DNA of 64,000 nt from assembly GCA_002747395.1 (NCBI GenBank), contig PDPE01000029.1, positions 1 through 64,000 on the forward strand. The letters are read 5' to 3'. This DNA comes from Pseudomonadota bacterium. Its GTDB lineage: Bacteria; Pseudomonadota; Gammaproteobacteria; Pseudomonadales; Oleiphilaceae. Of this stretch, positions 1 to 9,071 are shown piece after piece (position 1 is the first letter of the stretch; the number at the start of each line of letters is the position of its first letter). The notes below the pieces were generated by a model, which worked only from the letters and a program-made list of their open reading frames with translations, did no database searches and had not been told where the DNA came from. Made by a program: the position numbers and the translations under genes.

Positions 1-334
1 TTCTGGTAATATGGAAGACATTGATGGTTTCCTGGAAAGTGCAGAGGCACTACCAAAACCGGTAAGGAGTGAACTGATGACATTTGCAGAAAAGCTTGAA
101 GCGAGAGGCGAGGCAAGAGGCGAAGCGAGGGGCGAAGCAAGAGGCGAAGCAAGAGGCGAAGCTCGCGGGAAGATTGAAGGAAAGGTAGTCTCATTGGAAA
201 AACTGATAACACTGAAGTTTGGGGAGTGCCCGGAGGCAATCAGACAACGGCTTAAGAACGCAACTGACTCAGAGCTGGATCACTGGCTGGAGCAAATATT
301 GACAGCAAACTCGGTAGAAACGCTTTTTCAGTAG
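1..334 (+). CDS. C-terminal part of Rpn-family nuclease/putative transposase (cut by window edge)
   Basis: The reading frame is open to the left window edge, so the ATG at 11 is probably internal and the N-terminal PD-(D/E)XK nuclease domain lies outside. What is visible is the usual tail of the Rpn (recombination-promoting nuclease, PDDEXK transposase-like) family: a short helix, a run of EARG tetrapeptides from a 12-bp DNA repeat, a Lys/Glu helix, then a closing domain with the LKFGECPE and LDHWLEQIL motifs. The family is multicopy and often decayed in marine gammaproteobacteria. Whether this copy is intact cannot be judged here. Confidence is good for the family and low for activity. Confidence 0.7.
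   Translation, partial: SGNMEDIDGFLESAEALPKPVRSELMTFAEKLEARGEARGEARGEARGEARGEARGKIEGKVVSLEKLITLKFGECPEAIRQRLKNATDSELDHWLEQILTANSVETLFQ
99..172 (+). repeat. 12-bp coding tandem repeat (EARG x6)
   Basis: About six consecutive 12-bp units close to GGCGAAGCAAGA encode EARG repeats in the Rpn-family tail. Units differ only at synonymous positions (gaa/gag, aga/agg/cgc). This repeat is typical of the family and may vary in copy number. Confidence 0.85.
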
Positions 335-341
335 GCCTGCC

Positions 342-577
342 CAATACTTTTTCCGAACCCGCCAGGTGCATTACCCCTCGGGGAACCCGTCTGTCGAGCT
401 TCTTCTTCAATTTCGCAACCAGGTCGGAATGGTATTTCATCGCCCCAACCCGCTGCCCGTTTCCATTCGCGGCAATATTCTGTTCGGCCACAAGTTCATG
501 GCCTGAGTAGCAAGCCTTCCCACCGGGAGCAGGATGAGATCGTCGAGCAGTCATTACACCTGCCAACGCTCCGGCCT
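342..577 (+). pseudogene. decayed ABC transporter ATPase fragment, PstB-like
   Basis: Read from 342, the plus strand gives a stretch with VGMVFHRPNPLP and SIRGNILFGH before a TGA at 504-506. This matches the segment after the Q-loop of phosphate importer ATPases (VGMVFQ-PNPFP-SI-NV-G). Similarity resumes after about 515 in another frame with EQDEIVEQSL, which corresponds to the next PstB block (ELDEIVE-SL). The in-frame stop, frame change and missing Walker A and signature regions show a relic. Its position beside an Rpn-family tail suggests a rearrangement junction. I recognised this by eye from family motifs; an alignment search would settle it. Confidence 0.55.
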
Positions 578-643
578 GGTCAATTCTGCCTTACAGTTTT
601 ACACTGCCTTTTTTATTTACCGGGAAACAAAAAAAAAAAGCAT

Positions 644-675
644 TTGACATTCAACCCGGCTCGAAGGTGTACAAT
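644..675 (+). promoter_or_regulatory. candidate MerR-family promoter
   Basis: A consensus -35 (TTGACA, 644-649) and a good -10 (TACAAT, 670-675) are separated by 20 bp, too long for ordinary sigma-70 use but typical of MerR-type metal-responsive promoters. The spacer carries imperfect inverted half-sites (ACATTC and GAAGGT), like CueR/ZntR operators. It lies about 85 bp upstream of a metal-efflux permease. No merR-like gene is in the window, so the regulator would act from elsewhere. Confidence 0.45.
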
Positions 676-688
676 CAGCGCAACATAA

Positions 689-700
689 CCGCTATAGCGG
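689..700. promoter_or_regulatory. 12-bp perfect palindrome in the permease leader
   Basis: CCGCTATAGCGG is a perfect palindrome just downstream of the predicted -10 box and upstream of the permease start. It could be a second operator. No family is assigned. Confidence 0.35.
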
Positions 701-758
701 CAATCAATCGTTATGCTTGACTGACTTACTATCCGTGCTGACATTTACAGGAGTGGCA

Positions 759-1787
759 ATGATGGACTTTATTAATCACTTTATCGATCTCTTCCTCAAA
801 TCCGCGCCGTGGCTTTTGCTGGGGTTGTTTATTGCCGGGCAGATCAAACAGCTTATTCCCGATAGCTGGGTAAAGAAGCAGCTCGGCCAGGGTAACCGGA
901 TTTTTCGGGCTGCGTTAATCGGTGCTCCTTTGCCACTCTGCTCCTGTGGCGTGATTCCCACCGCCATGGCGGTAAGGCGAGCTGGCGCGAGCAAAGCCAG
1001 CACCGCCAGCTTTCTTGTGGCAACACCGGAAACCGGAGTTGACTCACTGTCTGTTACCTATTCCCTGATGGGGCCTGTAATGGCTATCGCCCGCCCCATC
1101 TCTGCCATTATCAGTGCCGTTATTACCGGCAACCTGGTCAAGGCCTTTGTCGAGGAAACACCGCCAACCACGCCTGAAACCCACTCATCCTGTTGTGGCA
1201 GTAAAAGCAAGGTCGAGCTGACGGTGATGGAAAAATTTGTCAGTGGCCTCAAGTATGGCTTCGGTCAGCTTCTGGGTGATTTTCTTAACTGGTTAATGGT
1301 GGGCCTGATCGTCGCCGCATTAATTCAGGCTTTCGTGTCCGGCGACTGGCTGGCTCAATATGGCTCCGGCCCCCTCGGTATGATGTTGATGGTAATGATC
1401 GCCATCCCCATGTATGTCTGCGCCACCGCCTCTACCCCCATTGCTGCCGGTCTTATGCTGGGTGGGGTGTCGCCAGGGGCAGCTCTGGTCTTTATGCTGG
1501 CAGGCCCGGCCACCAACATTGCCACCATGGCGGTTGTCCGCCAGGAACTGGGAAACAGGGCACTGGCCGCCTATCTGGCTGGCGTTGTCGGGTCAGCGCT
1601 GATCATGGGGCTGGCTCTGGATGCACTGGCAAGCCACTATGGCTGGCAGCTTGTGGTCAGTACGGGGGCGCAGGAACATACCGGTATGCTGACTGTTTTA
1701 TCCGGGATTGCCCTGGCCTTGCTGATCATTTATCAGTACGGCAAAAAATTACCTGATCGATTCAAGCCAAACCGGGTTGCCTCGTAG
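759..1787 (+). CDS. SO_0444-family Cu/Zn efflux permease
   Basis: This is an inner-membrane permease of the DUF318/SO_0444 family, linked in other bacteria to copper or zinc efflux. It has about eight to ten hydrophobic segments. The family's PLPLCSCGVIPT motif lies near residue 60, with MYVCATASTPIA and a GPATNIAT block in the second half. A SSCCGSK cysteine cluster in the central cytosolic loop may bind metal. I chose ATG 759 (342 aa) over an upstream TTG at 717 because AGGAG lies at 749-753; ATG 762 is an equal alternative. It stands alone behind a MerR-style promoter, which fits a metal response. Confidence 0.8.
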   Translation: MMDFINHFIDLFLKSAPWLLLGLFIAGQIKQLIPDSWVKKQLGQGNRIFRAALIGAPLPLCSCGVIPTAMAVRRAGASKASTASFLVATPETGVDSLSVTYSLMGPVMAIARPISAIISAVITGNLVKAFVEETPPTTPETHSSCCGSKSKVELTVMEKFVSGLKYGFGQLLGDFLNWLMVGLIVAALIQAFVSGDWLAQYGSGPLGMMLMVMIAIPMYVCATASTPIAAGLMLGGVSPGAALVFMLAGPATNIATMAVVRQELGNRALAAYLAGVVGSALIMGLALDALASHYGWQLVVSTGAQEHTGMLTVLSGIALALLIIYQYGKKLPDRFKPNRVAS

Positions 1788-1919
1788 CCCGCATCTTCAG
1801 TAATTCAGCAAGCCCTGGCTGTCAGGCATTACGACTGATGGCCTATTGTTTCATTTCCTGACCAATGCTAGCCTTCAGCAGGTTAAGGCTTGAATAAAGA
1901 TTATTGCAAGCGCCACTGC

Positions 1920-1937
1920 ATCAAACAAATCAAACAA
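1920..1937 (+). repeat. 9-bp tandem duplication upstream of the aldehyde dehydrogenase
   Basis: ATCAAACAA occurs twice head to tail, shortly before the ribosome binding site of the next gene. Confidence 0.7.
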
Positions 1938-1957
1938 AAATAAAAAGGATAAATCCA

Positions 1958-3478
1958 ATGATCTACCACCCTCCCGGACACCCTGAATCTGTCGTCTCTT
2001 TCAAAAGCCGATATGGCAATTATATCGGCGGTGAGTGGGTTGCTCCCAAACAAGGCCGTTATTTTGAAAACATCAGCCCGGTGACGGGTCACGTCTTTTG
2101 CGAAGTGCCACGCTCATCACTTGCTGACATCGAACTGGCACTGGATGCCGCTCACGCTGCAAGAGAAGCTTTCGGCAAGACATCGGTGACTGAACGCTCC
2201 AACATGCTGCTCAAAATCGCGGACAGAATCGAGCAAAACCTGGAAATGCTGGCGGTCGCTGAAACCTGGGATAATGGTAAAGGTGTCAGAGAAACACTGG
2301 CTGCCGATATTCCACTGACGGTGGATCACTTCCGATACTTTGCGGGCTGCATCAGAGCCCAGGAAGGCTCTGCCGCAGAGCTTGATAAAAATACCGTTTC
2401 CTACCATTTCCATGAACCACTGGGTGTGGTCGGGCAAATCATTCCGTGGAACTTCCCTATCCTGATGGCCGCCTGGAAGCTGGGGCCGGCACTGGCAGCC
2501 GGTAACTGCGTGGTACTGAAACCGGCAGAGCAAACACCTGCCTCCATACTGGTATTAATGGAGTTGATTGGTGACCTGATTCCACCAGGTGTGGTAAATA
2601 TCGTAAATGGCTTCGGCACCGAAGCCGGTGAAGCATTGGCGACCAGTACCCGAGTGGCTAAAATCGCCTTTACAGGCTCAACGGCTATCGGTCAGAAAAT
2701 TCTGAAAAATGCCGCTGACAGCCTTATTCCATCTACCGTTGAGCTTGGCGGCAAGTCGCCCAATATTTACTTTGAAGATGTGATGCAACAACAGGACAGC
2801 TACGTCAGCAAGGCTGTAGAAGGTCTGGTTCTGGCCTTTTTCAACCAGGGCGAGGTCTGCACCTGCCCGTCCAGGGCACTGATCCATGAAAGCATTTACC
2901 CCGAATTTATCAAGATGGTGATTGATAGAACCAACACCATCATACGTGGCAACCCGCTCGACACGGAAACCCAGGTTGGCGCCCAGGCTTCCGGTGAGCA
3001 GTTCGAGAAAATCATGGGTTATATGGATATTGGCCGCAAAGAAGGCGTTGAGTTTCTGACTGGCGGTCAGGCGGAAACCATGTCGGGTGACCTCGCCAAC
3101 GGCTTCTATGTGCAGCCGACACTGATGAAAGGCACCAATGACATGCGTGTTTTCCAGGAAGAGATTTTCGGCCCTGTGGTCGGTGTTACTACCTTCAAAA
3201 CGGACGAAGAAGCACTGCACCTGGCGAACGACACCATCTACGGGCTGGGTGCGGGTGTATGGACTCGCGACATTAACCGGGCCTATAAAATGGGGCGGGG
3301 AATTCAGGCAGGCCGCATCTGGACAAATTGCTATCACGCCTACCCGGCACACGCTGCGTTCGGCGGATACAAGAAATCCGGTATCGGGCGTGAAACCCAT
3401 AAAGTCGCTTTGGAACATTATCAGCAAACCAAGAACCTGCTGATCAGTCACGACGTGAATCCATTGGGCTTTTTCTAG
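1958..3478 (+). CDS. NAD-dependent aldehyde dehydrogenase (AldB/ExaC-like)
   Basis: This cytoplasmic aldehyde dehydrogenase of about 506 aa resembles the acetaldehyde dehydrogenases AldB and ExaC, which oxidise short aldehydes to acids with NAD(P)+. The general-base glutamate lies in VELGGKSP and the catalytic cysteine in GEVCTCPSR. The IIPWNFP and FTGSTAIG cofactor motifs are present, as is the C-terminal [11 protein letters not shown] motif. The start is ATG 1958, preceded by AAGG at 1945-1948; upstream in-frame TTG codons lack a ribosome site. The gene appears monocistronic, with no alcohol dehydrogenase nearby. Subfamily assignment is by overall resemblance, so the substrate is inferred. 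Confidence 0.9.
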   Translation: MIYHPPGHPESVVSFKSRYGNYIGGEWVAPKQGRYFENISPVTGHVFCEVPRSSLADIELALDAAHAAREAFGKTSVTERSNMLLKIADRIEQNLEMLAVAETWDNGKGVRETLAADIPLTVDHFRYFAGCIRAQEGSAAELDKNTVSYHFHEPLGVVGQIIPWNFPILMAAWKLGPALAAGNCVVLKPAEQTPASILVLMELIGDLIPPGVVNIVNGFGTEAGEALATSTRVAKIAFTGSTAIGQKILKNAADSLIPSTVELGGKSPNIYFEDVMQQQDSYVSKAVEGLVLAFFNQGEVCTCPSRALIHESIYPEFIKMVIDRTNTIIRGNPLDTETQVGAQASGEQFEKIMGYMDIGRKEGVEFLTGGQAETMSGDLANGFYVQPTLMKGTNDMRVFQEEIFGPVVGVTTFKTDEEALHLANDTIYGLGAGVWTRDINRAYKMGRGIQAGRIWTNCYHAYPAHAAFGGYKKSGIGRETHKVALEHYQQTKNLLISHDVNPLGFF

Positions 3479-3651
3479 CGATTAGCGATTGGCCGGAACT
3501 TCACGTCTGCAATATCGAACGCATTGCCAGACATAGCACCAAACGCAGTATCGAACCCGGGGATAGTATCCGGCTTCAGGGCCTCCCTGAACCGGGTACC
3601 CCTGCTTTTCAGAAGTTGTTTGCCATTCTCAGCAGAGCAAACGACACGACA

Positions 3652-4392
3652 TCATGGCATCTGATCATATTGCTGACGAATATTCACCGCAATGCTGTCG
3701 TACAACTCCTTCAGATCGGCATTCATGGTTTTCAGTGCATCCTTGCTGCGAATAAAGTAAGGTGCCCTGATTCCGTGATACTCCACATCTTTACCTGCTC
3801 GCTGGAAAAAAAGACCGGATCTTTTCAACAGCCGGGGCAAAAAGGGTTCCATCATGGCAAAAACCTCCCCCCGCCCGGATACTTCGGTCAGTGCGGTTGC
3901 CCCCAGAAAAGCCGCAACCGAAATCAATGGAAAGGTACGCTGTTCACGTTGTGAATATTCCGCAGAATCCTGCTTGCCCAGGGGTGTTTCCGACTCCCCG
4001 GTACGACGACGAAATGCGCCATCCACGGCCAGTCGTGATATTTCACAGACTCTGGTTCGATCCAGATCAAGAGATCCAATCAATGCCTGATCCAGAGTGT
4101 CAGGGCAAAATTTTTCAAACGGCATCTGCCCCTGCTCGGCACCGAGCACCAGGCGCGCACACCCGGCCGCCCGGCCAGTGCTTTTGTGGGTAATCAGACA
4201 GTGCAATGATCTGTCATCAAACTGATCAGACTCCTGTTCATCAGGAAAGCACTCTCTCGGCTCATACCCGAACTCCAGACAATATACACGATACCTGACC
4301 CCATAGACTTGCGCCTTCTGCTCTTCGGAAACAGCCAGGCAAACATCAAAATACCGCCCAAACGATTGGGCTAACGAAAAACCGGATTCCAT
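3652..4392 (-). CDS. PEP-CTERM/exosortase system-associated acyltransferase
   Basis: At 246 aa this matches the GNAT-like family associated with exosortase/PEP-CTERM loci, a relative of LuxI and FeeM-type N-acyl amino acid synthases. Visible features are the N-terminal VYGVRYRVYCLEFGYE block, the Asp-rich loop before HCLITHKSTGRAAGCARLV, the EISRLAV strand, and a C-terminal half with the VEYHGIRAPYFI block. The start at 4392 has AAGGAG seven bases upstream; a longer frame extends upstream without a ribosome site. Its acyl donor and acceptor are unknown. No exosortase or EPS genes adjoin it, but a PEP-CTERM protein lies at 56.6 kb. It is convergent with the aldehyde dehydrogenase. Confidence 0.8.
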   Translation of the reverse strand: MESGFSLAQSFGRYFDVCLAVSEEQKAQVYGVRYRVYCLEFGYEPRECFPDEQESDQFDDRSLHCLITHKSTGRAAGCARLVLGAEQGQMPFEKFCPDTLDQALIGSLDLDRTRVCEISRLAVDGAFRRRTGESETPLGKQDSAEYSQREQRTFPLISVAAFLGATALTEVSGRGEVFAMMEPFLPRLLKRSGLFFQRAGKDVEYHGIRAPYFIRSKDALKTMNADLKELYDSIAVNIRQQYDQMP

Positions 4393-4677
4393 GACAACTC
4401 CTTGTGAATGCGTTATAGTAATTTTAGCCTGAAAACCGCTGTAAACTGCCAAGCGTTTCACTTTCCCGGCTTTTTTTCCATTGCAAGGCTGCTTGCCAGA
4501 AAAATGTAGTGGTCTATGCCGACAGCGAGAGATTAATACTGGAGCACTTTTCGATTCGCTTAAGACAACAAATGGACGATTGACATCCGATTTTCCTGTT
4601 GTCCGGGTTTGTATCAGTGATAATTCGCAGCCAATCACCTATAATGGTGCCCCACTTTCCAAAGCCGGACTCACACG

Positions 4678-4884
4678 ATGACAAACCATGAAAAGAACCT
4701 GTGCCCCCGGTGTAACACCCTGTTCGAATGTAAATGCGGTTCGATCACTCTCTGCCACTGCAGCCAGGTCAATCTGAGTCAGGCTCAACGTGAATACCTC
4801 TCGGAACGATGGGATACCTGCCTGTGTCATGCGTGCTTGCTGGAGATTGCCCGGATGGCACCCGGGGCGGCAGGATGCGACTAG
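4678..4884 (+). CDS. cysteine-rich CWC family protein
   Basis: This 68-aa protein has the CWC-family arrangement of cysteines (CPRC, FECKCG, LCHCSQV, CLCHACL), probably forming a small zinc-binding fold. The function of the family is unknown. Its end overlaps the start of rsuA by 10 bp, so the two are almost certainly translationally coupled, an arrangement that suggests a link to pseudouridine synthase expression or function. Confidence 0.85.
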   Translation: MTNHEKNLCPRCNTLFECKCGSITLCHCSQVNLSQAQREYLSERWDTCLCHACLLEIARMAPGAAGCD

Positions 4885-5561
4885 ACAAATTTATTACCGG
4901 CAGCACGAGTCATTCCCGGTCACAAATCAAACGCTGCATCGGAAAGGGTCAGGTTACAGTCAACGGAAAGACCACCACGGATCCCTCCCTTCCTGTTTCC
5001 AAGGACACCATCGTCACCCTGAACGACCACAAGATTGATTGCGCCCGGCCTCGTTATATCATGCTCAATAAACCTGAGGGTTATATCTGCTCAACTGAAG
5101 ATGAATTTCACCCCGGCGTTCTGCAACTGATCGATATTGAAAACCGGGACAAACTGCACATCGCCGGAAGACTGGATGTGGATACAACCGGCCTGGTTCT
5201 GATTACTGATGACGGACAATGGTCTCATCGGATCACCTCACCCAAAAAGCACTGCCGAAAAGTCTATCAGGCGACTCTCGCCGAACCGATAAAAAAGGAA
5301 GCCATTGCCATCTTTAAAAAAGGCATTTTGCTGAAAAATGAAGAGAGGTGCACGCTGCCTGCTGAACTGCTCATCCATGACGACCATCACGTACAATTAA
5401 CCATTGAAGAAGGTAAGTACCACCAGGTAAAACGAATGTTTGCGGCAACCGGCAACAAGGTCACCGCCCTGCATCGAATCAAAATCGGAAATATCGCCCT
5501 GGATCAATCTCTGCAGCCGGGTGAATGGCGTTATCTTGCCACATCAGAGGCCACACTCTGA
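4875..5561 (+). CDS. rsuA: 16S rRNA pseudouridine synthase RsuA
   Basis: This enzyme of about 228 aa isomerises a uridine in 16S rRNA to pseudouridine (U516 in E. coli). An N-terminal S4 RNA-binding domain (MRLDKFI to about residue 60) is followed by the catalytic domain. The conserved aspartate is in GRLDVDTTGLVL, and the YHQVKRMFAATGN motif is near the end. ATG 4875 was chosen because MRLDKFI is the normal family N terminus; it overlaps the CWC gene by 10 bp. RluE/RluF-type relatives are less likely because the length and the LNKP motif fit RsuA. Confidence 0.88.
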   Translation: MRLDKFITGSTSHSRSQIKRCIGKGQVTVNGKTTTDPSLPVSKDTIVTLNDHKIDCARPRYIMLNKPEGYICSTEDEFHPGVLQLIDIENRDKLHIAGRLDVDTTGLVLITDDGQWSHRITSPKKHCRKVYQATLAEPIKKEAIAIFKKGILLKNEERCTLPAELLIHDDHHVQLTIEEGKYHQVKRMFAATGNKVTALHRIKIGNIALDQSLQPGEWRYLATSEATL

Positions 5562-5907
5562 TATTGGAGCTCAACGCCTTGTCCAATAAAGATGAATGAC
5601 GGGCACTATCGAGTAGCACCCGAGACCAAAAAAACTCGAAAAAGCGGCAAAATTTGCCCATTACTTGCGAACATATTGCCAAATATCAAAGAAACACCGG
5701 ATATAACAAAAATATAAACCAAAGTCGTCCATTGAACCCTCTGAAAAACATAAAAATTTCGGTATGCTGAACGCCACGGGTTTTCGCGTGTTATAAAACA
5801 GGTTGTCCACTATAACCCGACTGACCAAAAGCCAGCAAACTGGCAACAAAATAACTGGCAACAAAAGGAATACGCCTGATACAGGCTCAGCAAATAGGGC
5901 ATACAGC
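5562..5907. other. intergenic gap, rsuA to glgC
   Basis: I see no gene here. The stretch is AT-rich with no convincing -35/-10 pair. It carries a 15-bp tandem duplication at 5838-5867 just before the glgC start. Confidence 0.6.
5838..5867 (+). repeat. 15-bp tandem duplication before glgC
   Basis: AACTGGCAACAAAAT (5838-5852) is followed directly by AACTGGCAACAAAAG (5853-5867), 14 of 15 bases identical. Confidence 0.85.
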
Positions 5908-7173
5908 ATGAACCACGATCAAGAACGCCACATTACATCATTATCCAAACAAACCATGGCTCTCGTACTTGCTGGGGGCAGAGGCAGTCGTCTCCACGAA
6001 CTTACCGCGTGGCGAGCAAAGCCAGCCGTTTACTTCGGAGGAAAATTCCGAATTGTCGATTTCCCCTTGTCCAACTGCATCAACTCCGGTATCAGGCGCA
6101 TTGGAGTGCTTACCCAGTACAAGGCGCACTCTCTGATCCGCCACCTGGTCAATGGCTGGAGCCACTTCAAGCGCGAACTCGGCGAAACCGTTGAAATAAT
6201 GCCCGCCTCTCAAAGATACTCTGATCAATGGTACCAGGGCACCGCCGATGCCATTTACCAGAATATCGATATTATCCGGGCCATGAGGCCAAAATATATA
6301 CTTATCCTGTCGGGCGATCATATTTATAAAATGGACTACGGCCCCTTGCTGCTGAAGCATTGCGAAACGGGAGCAGACATGACCGTAAGCTGTCTCGAGG
6401 TACCCACTGAAGAAGCCGCCGGAGCCTTCGGAGTCCTGAAGGTAGACGAGCATAGCCGGGTACTCCAGTTTGAAGAAAAGCCTGAACATCCTTCGGAAAT
6501 TCCCGGCAAACCAGGCTATACGCTCGCATCAATGGGCAACTATGTATTCAATGCCGATTTTCTGATCGAAAAACTCGAGGCCGATGCACAAAATATCAAT
6601 TCCAGCCACGACTTTGGCAACGACATCATTCCGGAGATAATCAAGGATCACGAGATCCATGCCTACCCCTTTGTCGATGAGACGACAGGCGGTCGTGCCT
6701 ATTGGCGTGATGTGGGAACACTGGATTCCTTCTGGGAAGCCAATATGGAAATTATTTCCACCGTTCCCGCATTGAACCTGTACGATCAGGAGTGGCCAAT
6801 CTGGACCTACCAGGCCCAACTGCCACCGGCAAAATTTGTTTTTGACGAAGAGAACAGGCAAGGCAGAGCCATTGCCTCAATGGTTTCCGGCGGCTGCATT
6901 ATTTCCGGCTCACTGGTTCGCCACTCTCTGCTCTTCTCAAATGTAGTCATTAGCGACTATTCCGAGGTGGAAGACTCTGTCATTCTGCCCGATGTTATAG
7001 TCAACCCCAACTGCAAGATTCGCAAATGCATCATTGATCGGGGCTGCGTCATACCGGAAGGCACAACCATTGGCTACGATCACGAAGAAGACAGAAAGAG
7101 AGGTTTTCGCGTGACCGAAAAAGGAGTGGTACTGGTGAACCGACCCATGCTGGGACTGCCGATTGAACGCTGA
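5908..7173 (+). CDS. glgC: glucose-1-phosphate adenylyltransferase
   Basis: GlgC makes ADP-glucose from ATP and glucose-1-phosphate, the committed step of bacterial glycogen synthesis. At 421 aa it is close to the usual length. The nucleotide-binding LAGGRGSRL motif is near residue 23, with the activator-site region around [37 protein letters not shown], the FEEKP motif and a C-terminal left-handed beta-helix of hexapeptides follow. ATG 5908 gives the normal N terminus; the frame is open upstream without a good ribosome site. No other glycogen gene is adjacent. Confidence 0.93.
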   Translation: MNHDQERHITSLSKQTMALVLAGGRGSRLHELTAWRAKPAVYFGGKFRIVDFPLSNCINSGIRRIGVLTQYKAHSLIRHLVNGWSHFKRELGETVEIMPASQRYSDQWYQGTADAIYQNIDIIRAMRPKYILILSGDHIYKMDYGPLLLKHCETGADMTVSCLEVPTEEAAGAFGVLKVDEHSRVLQFEEKPEHPSEIPGKPGYTLASMGNYVFNADFLIEKLEADAQNINSSHDFGNDIIPEIIKDHEIHAYPFVDETTGGRAYWRDVGTLDSFWEANMEIISTVPALNLYDQEWPIWTYQAQLPPAKFVFDEENRQGRAIASMVSGGCIISGSLVRHSLLFSNVVISDYSEVEDSVILPDVIVNPNCKIRKCIIDRGCVIPEGTTIGYDHEEDRKRGFRVTEKGVVLVNRPMLGLPIER

Positions 7174-7288
7174 AAAATGACCGGGCGCACATTATGAACA
7201 TTTATTTTCACTTCTGAACATACCTGCTTGCATTGCAGCATTTGGTCGTAGTATTTTTTGAGCCATGCGCAGATAAACGCAAATGGCA

Positions 7289-7321
7289 TCGTAATTGATC
7301 AGACAATTTGATCAATTACGA
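7289..7321. promoter_or_regulatory. 12-bp perfect inverted repeat upstream of the GlpD-like gene
   Basis: TCGTAATTGATC (7289-7300) and GATCAATTACGA (7310-7321) are exact reverse complements around a 9-bp spacer. The AT-rich arms and the lack of an immediate T-run argue against a strong terminator for glgC. A dimeric repressor site or an mRNA hairpin in the leader of the gene at 7370 is more likely. Confidence 0.6.
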
Positions 7322-7369
7322 AAACTCATTTTTTCGAATATAACGACCAGGCTGACAGGGGGTTCCCCC

Positions 7370-9010
7370 ATGCAATTGCGAATAACCAACCTTCAACAAC
7401 TCAAAAATAAAACCTTTGACGTACTTGTTCTGGGCGGGGGCATCAATGGTGCAGTATCGGCTGCTGCCCTGTCAGCCAGAGGGTTGAATGTTGCACTGAT
7501 TGACCAGCGTGACTTTGCCGGCTTTACCAGCCAGCAGTCATCCAACCTGGCCTGGGGTGGCATCAAGTATATGGAAACCCTCGAGTTTCCTCTGGTTCGC
7601 AAACTCTGCATGTCACGAAATCTCCTGATGCGCAGCTACCCGTCAACCGTTCAGGAAATCCGTTTTTTCACCGCGATAAAAAAAGGCTTCCGGTTTCACC
7701 CTCTGTTTCTTTACATGGGAACCATTTTTTATTGGCTGATCGGCAACGGCTTTACCAGATTTCCGAAATTTGTTTCCGCTGACACCATCGCTGAAGAAGA
7801 AAAAATCATCAATACCGAAAACTGCAGCGGCGGTTTCGAATATTCCGATGCCTATTTGCACGATACCGATGCCCGCTTTGTCTTTAACTTTATCCGATCC
7901 GGCATGAACTACGGCTGTATTGCCGCCAACTACGTTCAGTCCGAAGGTGCAGAATTTAAAGATGGATTCTGGTTGACCCGGGCCAAAAACCTGATTGAGG
8001 GCGACAGCTTCACTATCAAGTCCAGGGTATTGATCAATGCTTGCGGCCCTTTCGCTGACTTCCACAATGAAAAAACCCGGGAGCAAACCCGGCACCATCA
8101 CGTTTTTTCAAAGGGCATTCACCTGATTGTCGATCGATTAACCCCGAACCAGCGCGTACTCACATTTTTTGCCAACGACGGCCGCCTGTTCTTTGTCATT
8201 CCAATGGGCCCCAGAACCTGTATTGGCACAACAGATACACGAACGGAATCCCCCTACTCGGAAGTCACTTCCGAAGACAGACAGTTCGTGCTTGAAAACA
8301 TCAATGCACGCCTTAAACTCGAAAAACCCGTTACCGAACGGGATATTGTCGCAGAACGCTGCGGTGTCCGTCCGCTTGTCATTGCCAAAAACTCCGAAAA
8401 AAACAGTGACTGGGTACAATTGTCAAGAAAGCACGCGATTGACGCCAATAAAGACCAAAATCATATCAGTATTTTTGGCGGCAAGCTTACGGACTGCCTG
8501 AACGTGGGCGAGGAGGTCTGCGACCTGGTTGAAGAAATGGGACTGCGCATCCCCTATCCTGGCAGAAAATGGTTTGGCGAACCGCCCGATGAAGTGCGCG
8601 ACGAGTTTTTTCATCAAGCCCGACTGATGGATCTTGACAGCCTGACTGACTGCACTTCCTCAGAACCATTGTCCATCCGGTTCTGGAGAAGGTATGGTGC
8701 AAACGCTTTCGAACTGCTGGAGGCGATTCGTGAAAACCCCGAACAGGCAAAACTGCTGATTGAAAATGCCGAATATACGCGGTGTGAGATTGGTTTGGCT
8801 GCAAGACGGGAAATGATCACCAAACTGGATGATTTTTTACGCAGGCGCTCCAAGATAGCTCTCGTAGTGAGCAAAGAGGAAATAAAAAATTCGGAGGGAT
8901 TGTACAAGGCCTGTCAGATTTTTTTTGGCGATCAGGCTCAGCAAAAGTGGGAAGAATATTTTCAGGAACCGTTATATTCAACCCGGGCTGGTCAAACCGG
9001 AGTAAAATAA
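7370..9010 (+). CDS. GlpD-like FAD-dependent glycerol-3-phosphate dehydrogenase/oxidase
   Basis: This 546-aa flavoprotein belongs to the GlpA/GlpD group. The N-terminal Rossmann motif (VLVLGGGINGA), a DQRDFAGFTS block and the SNLAWGGIKYME motif correspond to those of respiratory glycerol-3-phosphate dehydrogenase. The IGTTDT and IFGGKLTDCLNVGEE motifs near residues 310 and 365 are also GlpD-like. Residues 100-120 contain a hydrophobic insert that may touch the membrane. The start is ATG 7370 with a G-rich ribosome site (about 7357-7362). No glpK, glpF or glpR adjoins it, so the substrate is inferred. The perfect inverted repeat in its leader may regulate it. Confidence 0.7.
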   Translation: MQLRITNLQQLKNKTFDVLVLGGGINGAVSAAALSARGLNVALIDQRDFAGFTSQQSSNLAWGGIKYMETLEFPLVRKLCMSRNLLMRSYPSTVQEIRFFTAIKKGFRFHPLFLYMGTIFYWLIGNGFTRFPKFVSADTIAEEEKIINTENCSGGFEYSDAYLHDTDARFVFNFIRSGMNYGCIAANYVQSEGAEFKDGFWLTRAKNLIEGDSFTIKSRVLINACGPFADFHNEKTREQTRHHHVFSKGIHLIVDRLTPNQRVLTFFANDGRLFFVIPMGPRTCIGTTDTRTESPYSEVTSEDRQFVLENINARLKLEKPVTERDIVAERCGVRPLVIAKNSEKNSDWVQLSRKHAIDANKDQNHISIFGGKLTDCLNVGEEVCDLVEEMGLRIPYPGRKWFGEPPDEVRDEFFHQARLMDLDSLTDCTSSEPLSIRFWRRYGANAFELLEAIRENPEQAKLLIENAEYTRCEIGLAARREMITKLDDFLRRRSKIALVVSKEEIKNSEGLYKACQIFFGDQAQQKWEEYFQEPLYSTRAGQTGVK

Positions 9011-9071
9011 CCGAGCTGAAAAACAGTATGAATCTATCATTGATATAACCGGTCTGGTTCAGGAGAAACCG

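Noticed and set aside
252..566. 104-codon open frame on the minus strand
   Set aside because: It overlaps the Rpn-family tail, and the plus strand here carries recognisable PstB motifs. No domain is seen in the minus frame.
5562..5907. sigma-70 promoter for glgC
   Set aside because: TTGCCA and TATAAC or TATAAA occur, but the spacings of 10 and 21 bp do not fit.
7174..7321. glgC terminator at the 12-bp inverted repeat
   Set aside because: The stem is AT-rich and the T-run lies some 10 bases beyond, so an operator is more likely.
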